63,751 nt of DNA. Source: an uncultured Pseudomonadales bacterium. Lineage in GTDB: Bacteria; Pseudomonadota; Gammaproteobacteria; Pseudomonadales; Cellvibrionaceae. Below are positions 42,182-49,648 of this stretch, in pieces (positions within the stretch are counted from its first letter, which is position 1; every line of letters starts with the position of its first letter). The position numbers and the translations under genes were made by a program. The DNA lies in assembly GCA_947494095.1 (NCBI GenBank), contig CANLTI010000025.1, positions 1-63,751 on the forward strand, given 5' to 3'. Below the pieces are notes generated by a model. It made no database searches and was not told where the DNA came from. It saw only the letters and a list, made by a program, of their open reading frames with translations.

Positions 42182-42386
42182 TAAGGGATGAGGAAAAAAT
42201 ACATGATCCAGTAATACGTGTTTTCACTGTCTCTGCTCGACTTTGTGCTCCTCGACTTTGCAGGAGCACAAAGTCGCAGATGGCTTGAGCGGCCCAGCAA
42301 ATGATTCATTAGCGCCCGATTTGCACACCTCTGATTTGCACACCTCTGATTTCACACCTCTGATTTGCACACCTCTGAATAGTTAC
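42182..42386 (+). repeat. Chimeric element: MITE-B left end fused to MITE-A right end
   Basis: 42182-42239 matches the MITE-B left arm (TAAGGGATGAGGAAAAAATA, then GATCCAGTAATACGTGTTTT). From about 42240 the sequence is MITE-A: ggcttgagcggcccagc and the perfect right terminal repeat CTGAATAGTTAC (42375-42386). A 15-bp inverted repeat (CGACTTTGTGCTCCT and its complement) sits at the junction. The product could come from recombination between nearby copies or from one element inserting into the other with loss of the rest. Confidence 0.75.
42318..42376 (+). repeat. Tandem 15-bp repeat, four units
   Basis: Unit GATTTGCACACCTCT, repeated four times; the third copy lacks one base. It is an expansion inside the MITE-A right end, where other copies have a single unit. 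The units have no spacers, so it is not a CRISPR array. Confidence 0.9.
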
Positions 42387-42448
42387 GCATATTCTTATGC
42401 GGGTGCAATGTCTAATGAGGGGCGTGGTGCAGGGCCTCCTGGTAATAA

Positions 42449-43110
42449 TCAGGCAGATAGTAGAATTTTTGCTCTATAGTCATCGTCAATCGCGGAGGCC
42501 ATGACTCGGTGTTTTAGTCGGCGTTTACTCGTATCATTAACCTTGAGCAGGTTCATGCAAAACCTTTTTATAACCGCCATTGCTACGGCTCCAGATGCTA
42601 GCCTACACTCATCCTCTTTAAAGGTGACGTCGAGCTGCCAGTGTAAATTATTTTCAACGCCCCAATGGCTTCGCACAGCATCACGCCATTTATTCGCTAA
42701 AATAACCCAGTCGTTAATTTCTATATGATGCGTTTTTCTTTGTTCAATTCGACCATGTCCTTTATCGACCTCTTCATGCATATCATGGGATATGTTTGTG
42801 AATTTCTCGCGCTCTAACTTATGATAAGGGACGAGGAAAAAATACATTACCCAATAATACGTGTTTTCTGCTTCCTCTCCTGCGTTGCTCAAAGCGTTAC
42901 ATGCCCCAGCATGCGCCCCTTCGAGCGCCTTGCCGAGAAAACAGAACTCTACGTCTAATTGGACAAACTATTATTGCCTCGCCCCTAATACGCTTCTATT
43001 TCAGCGCATAACGCCTTTTGGTTGTCTTTGAGTTGAAGCACATAATCACCTCCACCACTGCGAATTTTTTCGGCTATTTTAATTTGGCAGCCCATTGCAT
43101 CTGTTGTCAC
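42449..43110 (-). pseudogene. ISAs1-family transposase, truncated and interrupted
   Basis: Two blocks in one frame match the ISAs1/H-repeat transposase: DAIVTTDAMGCQ, then GGDYVLQLKDNQ (about 42992-43110), and VDKGHGRIEQR, SHWGVENNLHWQLDVTFKED (42449-42823). A 161-bp MITE-B copy separates them; removing it with one ATA gives E-A-Y-H-K-L-E-R across the joint. The N-terminal half is missing; the sequence changes to unrelated DNA near 43112. The element cannot make its own transposase. Confidence 0.9.
42827..42987 (+). repeat. MITE-B inserted in the ISAs1 transposase (161 bp)
   Basis: Starts AGGGACGAGGAAAAAATAC and ends ATTGCCTCGCCCCTA; the ends are inverted repeats with few mismatches. It is flanked by ATA on both sides (42824-42826 and 42988-42990), so the target duplication is ATA, or TA at minimum. 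The interrupted reading frame gives an empty-site reconstruction for this family. Confidence 0.92.
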
Positions 43111-43111
43111 G

Positions 43112-43327
43112 ATGGCATCGGAGGCCCTGGAGTTTATAGAATTAACGGCGATTTTTGAGGTGGCAGGTACACGCGATCTTCATTTGGTGCTATGGAGCCA
43201 AACTTCTAAATCATCAGCTGGGGATATTCGCTATACCGTTAAAGAGTCAGGAGAAATAAAAATACCTTTTGAATCCTTAGGTAAAGAGTTGTCGCCAGGA
43301 CGATATGTTTTGGAGGTTTTGAGCTAA
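43112..43327 (+). pseudogene. C-terminal domain fragment of a secreted agarase/carrageenase-type protein
   Basis: 71 codons ending in a stop; the 5' part is lost at the ISAs1 junction. The pattern IFEVAGTRDLHLVLWSQ, a GSG-like turn, IKIPF and a final PGRYVLEVLS resembles the small beta-sandwich domains at the C-terminus of marine agarases and related enzymes (V-x-Y-x-A-x-x-ARDLHV pattern). The ATG at 43112 comes from the junction and is probably not a real start. Confidence 0.45.
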
Positions 43328-43468
43328 GGAAAGGCCAAAATCTGAAAGCCCCATACTGTTCCTAAATGAATATCAATATAAGCGCAGCATGGTTGTGATT
43401 TGCATGCCTTATTGCCTGCTGATAGCGCTATTTCTACAGTAACACTGTAAACCTGGGGACGATTTCCC

Positions 43469-43653
43469 TTAACACTCGATTCCGAAGTTTTTATGTCTTG
43501 ACAAGGCTGCTGCCCTTTAAACACTTACACCCTGTACGCTTAGCGATTACTTTGTACGATTTTCGCCCCATCAGATGACCAATAACCAACCTTTTTGTAT
43601 GAATTAGTTACATACTCACTGTCAAGGATTAAAAACTTCGGAATCGAGTTAAC
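43469..43653. repeat. 33-bp inverted repeat pair around about 115 bp
   Basis: The arms 43469-43503 and 43620-43653 share a 17-bp core, AAAAACTTCGGAATCGA, in inverse orientation, with TGTCAAG at one end and GAGT(GT)TAA at the other. It does not resemble a terminator. It may be a decayed small mobile element or an inverted duplication of a gene end. Confidence 0.7.
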
Positions 43654-43674
43654 AATTAAACGTATTTACCACTT

Positions 43675-43689
43675 AAACATCATATGTTT
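43675..43689. promoter_or_regulatory. GntR-type operator upstream of dgoK
   Basis: AAACAT-CAT-ATGTTT, a perfect 6+3+6 inverted repeat, 108 bases before the dgoK start. The identical 15-mer precedes the sulfatase gene, and close variants precede the permease and the dehydrogenase. Confidence 0.8.
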
Positions 43690-43796
43690 TAATGTGTCAT
43701 GTATTTGTGGTGGGGGATGTTTGGTTGGTCGGCTCATCGGGTTAATCGATTCGAGATTCGTGGCTCTTCAAAATAGTAAACCTAGAGATTCAAGTA

Positions 43797-44798
43797 ATGT
43801 TGAGTGAAAACAAGCGGAAACCCGCATTGGTTTGTGTTGATTGGGGAAGCTCCAATTTACGCGCTTTCTTATTGAGCGCTGAAGGCGTCCTTATCGATAA
43901 AGTTGCTAATGACAAGGGCGTGCTGGGGTTGTCGAAAAGTGATTTCGAGCCTGTTTTGGCCGAGTTGCTGCAGCCTTGGGCTGAGCTTTTACCATTGCCC
44001 GTGTTGCTTGCTGGAATGGTGGGTGCTGCACAGGGTTGGCTGGAGGTGCCCTATACCTCCTGCCCGGTAAAGTTAGAGTCATTAACGAAGGATTTGTGTT
44101 TCGTCAAAAACTCTCTTGATTTGACTATTGCAATAGTGCCGGGTGTGAAATGTGACTCAATGTTTAGTCAGCCAGATGTAATGCGCGGTGAAGAAGTTCA
44201 AATTTTTGGTGCGTTGCTTGATTGTGAATCAAATGCGGAATTTTGCGACATTTTTAGTGCGGCTAACTCATCTGTTTTCTGTCTTCCCGGTACTCACTCT
44301 AAATGGGCTAGTGTTATCGGCGGTGATTCAGTTTCTGCGTGTATTTTAAGTTTTGAAACCTATATGACGGGCGAACTTTTTGGGCTACTTAAGCGCAATA
44401 GTATTTTAGGTAAGTTGCTTGAGACTCAGTGCGAAAACGAGGTGGTGCTTAGCGCATTTGACCGCGGTGTGGCCCATAGCCGAGCTGGCGGCGGCATTAT
44501 GCATCAGATGTTTAGTGCTCGAACCTTAGTGTTGATGAAGGAGTTGCGGCCAGATGAAATTAGCTCCTATCTTTCGGGGTTGTTAATCGGAGCAGAAATA
44601 TATGAGCGTACAAAATCAGACAGTTCTATTGGTGTCGTTTTGGTTATTGGCAGTGAACAATTAAATAGTTTGTATGCACGGGCGCTAAGCTATTTTTCTA
44701 TTAAAAACTTTACCTTGTCGAGTGATAGAGCTTCGTTATTAGGAGTGCTTGCAATTGCAAAACAAGCTAATTTAGTTACATCTGAGGTCGGAGTATGA
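43797..44798 (+). CDS. dgoK: 2-dehydro-3-deoxygalactonokinase (KDGal kinase)
   Basis: Phosphorylates 2-keto-3-deoxy-D-galactonate at O6 with ATP. 333 aa with the DgoK patterns VDWGSSNLRAFLL, GMVGAAQGWLEVPY, DVMRGEEVQIFGAL and LPGTHSKWA. In galactonate and 3,6-anhydro-D-galactose catabolism it acts before the KDPGal aldolase, which overlaps it here by 4 bases. A GntR-type operator lies upstream. Confidence 0.93.
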   Translation: MLSENKRKPALVCVDWGSSNLRAFLLSAEGVLIDKVANDKGVLGLSKSDFEPVLAELLQPWAELLPLPVLLAGMVGAAQGWLEVPYTSCPVKLESLTKDLCFVKNSLDLTIAIVPGVKCDSMFSQPDVMRGEEVQIFGALLDCESNAEFCDIFSAANSSVFCLPGTHSKWASVIGGDSVSACILSFETYMTGELFGLLKRNSILGKLLETQCENEVVLSAFDRGVAHSRAGGGIMHQMFSARTLVLMKELRPDEISSYLSGLLIGAEIYERTKSDSSIGVVLVIGSEQLNSLYARALSYFSIKNFTLSSDRASLLGVLAIAKQANLVTSEVGV

Positions 44799-45430
44799 AT
44801 AAGATATCCTTAAGTGAGGCTATGCAAATATTGCCGTTAGTCGCAATTTTGCGCGGTGTTAAACCAGAGGAAGTTATAGCGATAGCCACTGTCATAAAAG
44901 ATGCTGGATTTAAAATAATAGAAGTTCCAATGAACTCTCCTCGGCCACTGGAAAGCATAAAAAAACTATCTGAATTATTTGGCGATGAATTAATTGTTGG
45001 TGCTGGTACCGTAATGACTTGCGCTGAAGTCGATATGGTTAAAGCTGCTGGAGGAGAAATTATTATATCTCCGCACTGCGATCCAGACTTGATTCGTTAT
45101 GCTAAAAAAATGGGAATGTTAGTGGTGCCTGGTTTCTATACGCCAAGTGAGGCAGTTTTGGCCCTTAAGGCGGGAGCGGATGCGCTTAAATTATTTCCTG
45201 CAGATACTTTAGGTGCTGTAGGTCTAAAGGCTATGTCGGTAGTAATGCCATCAATTCCTGTGCTACCTGTAGGCGGCGTGTCACCAAGCACCATGGCTGA
45301 TTTTCTGGCGGCTGGAGCAGCGGGATTTGGGTTGGGGTCAGGTTTGTATAAAGCGGGTATGACACCTGAAGAGGTACAGCGCAATGCCTTAGCTTATGTA
45401 AGCGCTTATCAATCGGCGCTGGTGCAGTAA
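44795..45430 (+). CDS. dgoA: 2-dehydro-3-deoxy-6-phosphogalactonate aldolase
   Basis: Class I aldolase splitting KDPGal into pyruvate and glyceraldehyde 3-phosphate. 211 aa, KDPG/KDPGal family: VAILRGVKPEEV, IEVPMNSPRPLESI, GAGTV and the Schiff-base lysine in ALKLFPA. Asn-Ser after PM and the short length fit the KDPGal rather than the KDPG type. Translationally coupled to dgoK. Confidence 0.93.
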   Translation: MNKISLSEAMQILPLVAILRGVKPEEVIAIATVIKDAGFKIIEVPMNSPRPLESIKKLSELFGDELIVGAGTVMTCAEVDMVKAAGGEIIISPHCDPDLIRYAKKMGMLVVPGFYTPSEAVLALKAGADALKLFPADTLGAVGLKAMSVVMPSIPVLPVGGVSPSTMADFLAAGAAGFGLGSGLYKAGMTPEEVQRNALAYVSAYQSALVQ

Positions 45431-45472
45431 CAGGCAGCTGAGCGTGCTCAATTTTTTCAATGAAAAAAATAA

Positions 45473-45634
45473 GTAACTATTCAGAGGTACCGAAATTGGG
45501 CGCTAATGAATCATTTACTGGGCCGCTCAAGCCATCCATGGTCGCTATATAAGCGCTCCCGGCGCTTAAATGCCCAGAAAATAATCCATCAGCACCCTAT
45601 CAGGTGAGGTTTGTCAGCCGAGCTGAATAGTTAC
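45473..45634 (-). repeat. MITE-A, intact copy (162 bp)
   Basis: Perfect 12-bp terminal inverted repeats: GTAACTATTCAG (45473-45484) and CTGAATAGTTAC (45623-45634). Perfect 8-bp target duplication AAAAATAA on both sides (45465-45472 and 45635-45642). It is oriented opposite to the copy at 36121. The intact ends and duplication suggest recent movement. It lies between dgoA and the GH16-like pseudogene. Confidence 0.95.
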
Positions 45635-45715
45635 AAAAATAATAGATACATTGTTTAAGTCGTTTAATAACGGCGATGTGGGGTTATATCGTGCGTATCC
45701 TTTAACCGGGTTAAG

Positions 45716-46966
45716 GTGTTTTTGCTTGGTTTTTTAACGTCGGTATCTTTCAGTACGCTTGCTCTTTCGCCGATGTCTGACCCTAATAATATTGGAGGTT
45801 GGGCGTTAAATTCACTAATAAGCGATGAGTTTGAGTCATCACAAATTATCATCAGCAAACGCGGGCATTTACAACAGAGAATACAACCAGCGCAGCTACA
45901 ATAAAATTTTCTGTGCCTCATGGTGGGCAGGCGGCGCAAGTGAACTCTTTGGTGTTGTTTGCCGCTAAGGAAGCTGCAAGCTATGAAAATGAAATTTCTG
46001 CTATTACGCTACTTCCTAAGGAGGTTAGGCTGGCTGTCGGGGACGAACTATCACTTTTGGCAAAGGTAATTCCAAATAATGTTCGCGATCGCATGGTGCT
46101 ATGGAGCTCTTCTGATGAGGCAGTAGTCAGTGTTAATGACTGGGGGAGTTACTGCTATAACCCCCGGTGCAGCTGCTATAACCGCGCGCAGCCAATTATC
46201 GCCATGGGTGAGTATGCAAACAAAGGTAGCAGTTGATGATAGCCTTTTGCTTAATGGTGATTTTGCCGGTGGTAGGCTGTCGGTTGGGATAGACGTTATG
46301 GCGAGGTAAGCGCAGAACCTATATCGAAAGGCGATATGGGGGCACTGGGGATGTAAAATTGCTGCAGATTCAGCGCTGCAACAAATGTTTGGTATCGTAC
46401 CTCATGGCCGTTATCGCGTCAATGTAAAAATGAAGGTTAAGCAATTTAATCCACGGACTCTAGTTTACTTAGGCGTTAGTGTCGACGGCGCTAAGAATGT
46501 TAGTGTTGCACTGGAAAATAAGTTTGGTTTCCAGGATTATTCTGTGGATTTTACTACTGGCGAGTATAGTCGACAGGCAATGCTCTGGCTTTGGAATTCC
46601 GATAGCAATCGACAAGTAGCATACTGCACCGATGTAACAGTTACTCTAGTTGAAGCCTTATCTCTCACCAGTGTTAAGCATAAAAAGACCACTGTTGCCA
46701 CACAGGCTGCTATTGCTGACTGCCCATCTACAGGGAGCTCATTATCTAGTTTCGCGAGTTCCGGTGGCACAACAAGTTTAAGCAGTTCAAGTACTTTAAG
46801 TAACTCAGTGCAGAGTTCTGCGAGGTCGAAAAGCTCTCAGGCTAATGTCGGTCCAAAAAGTTCAGGTGGGGGCAGTGTAGATTTTTGGTATTTCGGGTTT
46901 TTTGTGGTTTTATATAGGGGCAGACTTGCTCGAAAAATTAACATAAATAATAGGGTGGCGATATAA
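45716..46966 (+). pseudogene. Dead secreted GH16-like galactanase with Ig-like and sugar-binding domains
   Basis: Pieces in order: signal peptide (VFLLGFLTSVSFSTLALS); NNIGGWALNSLISDEF, the start of many marine GH16 domains; then an abrupt loss of the catalytic domain; a Big_2 Ig-like domain (LPKEVRLAVGDELSLLAKV, LWSSSDEAVVSV); a carbohydrate-binding-like module (46385-46660); a Ser-rich linker; and a GGGS-hydrophobic-Arg tail like GlyGly-CTERM sorting signals. The Ig-like domain is frameshifted in the GGGGG at 46142-46146: one G fewer gives VNDWGVTAITPGAAAITA. More frame changes follow at about 46300. Confident as a pseudogene; less sure of the enzyme class. Confidence 0.65.
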
Positions 46967-49413
46967 AACAACTAGATTTCTCAAAAGGTCCGAGAGTTTT
47001 TTTATTTAATGCGGCGTCATTTTTTCTCGGTATTCTAATTATTCTAACTATCTCGACAACTTCGCGTGCAGAATCTGCGCGCGCGGATTTTGTAGGTGCA
47101 GATACCTGCAAAGGTTGCCATCTCAAAGAATACCAACAGTGGCAGAATTCCGATCACGATTGGGCTATGCGCGAAGCGTCTGAGCAGTCGGTGTTAGGAA
47201 ATTTTAATAATCAAATGTTTGAACACTTTGGTAGCAAGTCGCGCTTTTATCGCCAAGGTAAAGAGTTCTGGGTAGAGACTGAGAATGCTGAGGGGGTTCA
47301 GCAGAATTTTAAAATTAGTTACACCTTTGGTTTCTTTCCGTTACAGCAATATTTGATCGGCTTTCCCGATGGTCGCTATCAAGCATTGAATATCGCTTGG
47401 GACTCGCGCCCTAAAACAGAGGGAGGGCAGCGCTGGTATCACCTCTACCCTAACGAAGCTATTCCGCACAATGATGTATTGCATTGGACCGGCACTTATT
47501 TTAATTGGAATAGTCGCTGCGCAGCCTGCCACTCCACCAACCTTGAACGCAATTACAATTCAACCAACAATACTTACAATACTCGCTGGTCAGAGATTAA
47601 TGTCAGTTGCGAAGCTTGCCATGGGCCAGGCAAAAAACATTTACAGTTAGTAAAAAAGGACGCAGCTAAACAATATCCCCATAGTGGTTTTGATGTATCC
47701 CTTAGCCCTGTTGGTGCTTGGTTAAAAACCCAAGAACATCCAACCTTGGTTCACAGTGGCGAGCGAGATGATACTCAAATAAATGTGTGTGGCTCTTGCC
47801 ATGGACGACGCGCACAAATTAGCGAAGCGCTACCTTATGGCGCCCCAGCTGCTGAATTTCATAATGCATTTGATTTATCACTCTTGGATGAGCCGCTCTT
47901 TTACCCCGACGGTCAAATTCGCGATGAAGTATTTGAAATGGGTTCTTTTGTTCAGAGCAAAATGTTTCATAAGGGTGTGACCTGCAGTAATTGCCACGAG
48001 CCTCACTCACTCAAATTGCGTGCGCCGGGAAATCAGGTTTGCGCCCAGTGTCACGCGCCCGATCATTTTGATACCCCCAAGCATCACCATCACACATCTA
48101 AGAGTGAAGGTGCGCAATGTGTTAACTGCCATATGCCCAGCACAAATTACATGGTGGTCGATGCGCGCCGCGATCACAATATTCGTATTCCACGCCCCGA
48201 TTTGAGTGATGCATTAGGTACGCCCAATGCCTGCGTTAAGTGCCATCAGGCCAAATCGAATACATGGGCTGCAACATCACTGCAAGGTTGGCTAACCCAG
48301 CAGGGTAAAACCTTACCCGCACACTACGGCCAAACCATTCACGCTGCGCAACAGAGACAAGCCAGCGCCGAACAAGCACTTATAGAACTGATTAATTTGC
48401 CGGCTAGCCCCGCATCGCCCGCATTTGTGCAAGCTACTGCACTGAGTTTACTGCCACCCACAGCAGCAAGTTTAACCAGTGCTCAGCAACAATTAACAGC
48501 CAAGGAGCCGTTGGTACGCAAAGCGGCGGTAAGTTTTTTTGAGGCTCTGCCAGTCACTGACCGTTTAGGTTATCTATTGCCGTTGACCAAGGATAAAACC
48601 AAAGTCGTGCGATTAGAGGTGGCACGCCTGTTAGCAGAAATAAATAGTCAAAACTTAAACAAAGATATTCAAGTGCAACTGGACACTCTATTTGCGGAAT
48701 ATATTCAAGCCCAACAAGTGAATGCTGATACACCCGAAGCACAAATGAATTTGGGCATTTTTTACGCCCGACAACAAAACATCACCGCGGCTAAAACCGC
48801 CTATGAACTGGCGATTAAATTATCGCCCCAGTTTGCCAATGCCTATTTGAACCTGGCGGATCTTTACCGCATGCAGGGGCTAGAAGCGGCAGCCCAAAAA
48901 AGCTTGCAAACGGGCATCGGCCAAAATCCCACTAACGCATCCTTGCACTATGCCCTTGGATTAAGTTTGATTCGTCAAAAAAATTACATTGCCGCCGAAC
49001 AATCATTTCGCCGTGCCACCCAATTAGACCGCGCCAACCTCACCTATCTACAGGCTCATGCCTTAACCTTGGAGCAATTGGGCCGCAGGGCAGAGGCTAT
49101 TAATCTCCTCATTAAAGCCCCCTTGCAGCGCAGTGATAATCTCGGTCTATTACTGAGTCTTCTGCAAAAGGACGAACGTCTTGAGGAAGCAGTAGTGTAT
49201 GCACAACAGTTACTTCAGTTTGACCAGAAAAACGCGGCAGTACAGGCACTGGTGGGGCAGTTGCAACAGCAGTTGAAGGCGAAACAAGTTTTGTTAGCGA
49301 AAGCGGAGTCAGCTGATACGCAGATTTCTCTGTGGCTTCTGTGGTTTGCGGGTTTGGCACTTATATGCGTTCTGGTAGCTCTGGGTGCGGCCTACAGACG
49401 GAGAAGGTTTTAG
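46963..49413 (+). CDS. Octaheme c-type cytochrome with TPR repeats
   Basis: Eight CxxCH haem motifs (CKGCH, CAACH, CEACH, CGSCH, CSNCH, CAQCH, CVNCH, CVKCH), then TPR repeats (about residues 590-760) and a C-terminal membrane helix with Arg-rich end. The first haem motif and a hydrophobic export signal (FFLGILIILTIS) lie upstream of the first ATG (47167), in frame, so the real N-terminus is earlier. No ATG, GTG or TTG exists there back to the stop at 46951; ATA at 46963, followed by AAA-CAA, is the best candidate and may be a mutated ATG. Periplasmic electron-transfer role inferred. The gene may be inactive. Confidence 0.75.
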   Translation: MKQLDFSKGPRVFLFNAASFFLGILIILTISTTSRAESARADFVGADTCKGCHLKEYQQWQNSDHDWAMREASEQSVLGNFNNQMFEHFGSKSRFYRQGKEFWVETENAEGVQQNFKISYTFGFFPLQQYLIGFPDGRYQALNIAWDSRPKTEGGQRWYHLYPNEAIPHNDVLHWTGTYFNWNSRCAACHSTNLERNYNSTNNTYNTRWSEINVSCEACHGPGKKHLQLVKKDAAKQYPHSGFDVSLSPVGAWLKTQEHPTLVHSGERDDTQINVCGSCHGRRAQISEALPYGAPAAEFHNAFDLSLLDEPLFYPDGQIRDEVFEMGSFVQSKMFHKGVTCSNCHEPHSLKLRAPGNQVCAQCHAPDHFDTPKHHHHTSKSEGAQCVNCHMPSTNYMVVDARRDHNIRIPRPDLSDALGTPNACVKCHQAKSNTWAATSLQGWLTQQGKTLPAHYGQTIHAAQQRQASAEQALIELINLPASPASPAFVQATALSLLPPTAASLTSAQQQLTAKEPLVRKAAVSFFEALPVTDRLGYLLPLTKDKTKVVRLEVARLLAEINSQNLNKDIQVQLDTLFAEYIQAQQVNADTPEAQMNLGIFYARQQNITAAKTAYELAIKLSPQFANAYLNLADLYRMQGLEAAAQKSLQTGIGQNPTNASLHYALGLSLIRQKNYIAAEQSFRRATQLDRANLTYLQAHALTLEQLGRRAEAINLLIKAPLQRSDNLGLLLSLLQKDERLEEAVVYAQQLLQFDQKNAAVQALVGQLQQQLKAKQVLLAKAESADTQISLWLLWFAGLALICVLVALGAAYRRRRF

Positions 49414-49469
49414 CCTGAGCTTCTCTATGTCTAAAGGCTCTGTCGGAAGTATTATTTTGTTGCTGATTT

Positions 49470-49484
49470 AAACGTCCTATGTTT
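49470..49484. promoter_or_regulatory. GntR-type operator upstream of the sugar permease
   Basis: AAACGT-CCT-ATGTTT, one mismatch from the perfect palindrome, 164 bases before the permease start codon at 49649. Confidence 0.7.
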
Positions 49485-49648
49485 ATATATTGCGTATGTT
49501 TTGGCAATGTTAGTGGCGTATCATTACAAATGCCTATACTGAGTTTTACTTGGAGGGTCACCAAATTAACACATGGGCTGCAGGTTTAATCGAAGTCGCA
49601 CAAACTGAACAATAAAATTAATAAGAGTTTTTCTATTTGGATTTGACT

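Larger units (their letters stand above)
42032..42448. other. Repeat-filled intergenic region
   Basis: Contains the chimeric MITE at 42182-42386 and its tandem repeats. No gene seen. Positions 42387-42448 are probably the end of the neighbouring ISAs1-type element; CAGGGCCTCCTGG at about 42429 may be its terminal repeat. Confidence 0.45.
43328..43796. other. Leader region of the dgoK-dgoA operon
   Basis: Contains the long inverted repeat 43469-43653 and the GntR-type operator at 43675-43689. No gene can be supported. Confidence 0.5.

Noticed and set aside
42318..42376. Possible CRISPR-like repeat array
   Set aside because: The four 15-bp units are directly adjacent with no spacers, inside a MITE-A end, and no cas gene is near.
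42243..42479. 78-codon open frame with repeated TSDLHTSD residues
   Set aside because: The peptide repeat is only the translation of the tandem 15-bp DNA repeat.
43324..43524. 66-codon open frame on the minus strand with cysteines
   Set aside because: Its start lies in the long inverted repeat and there is no ribosome binding site. It may be a remnant, but I cannot support a gene.
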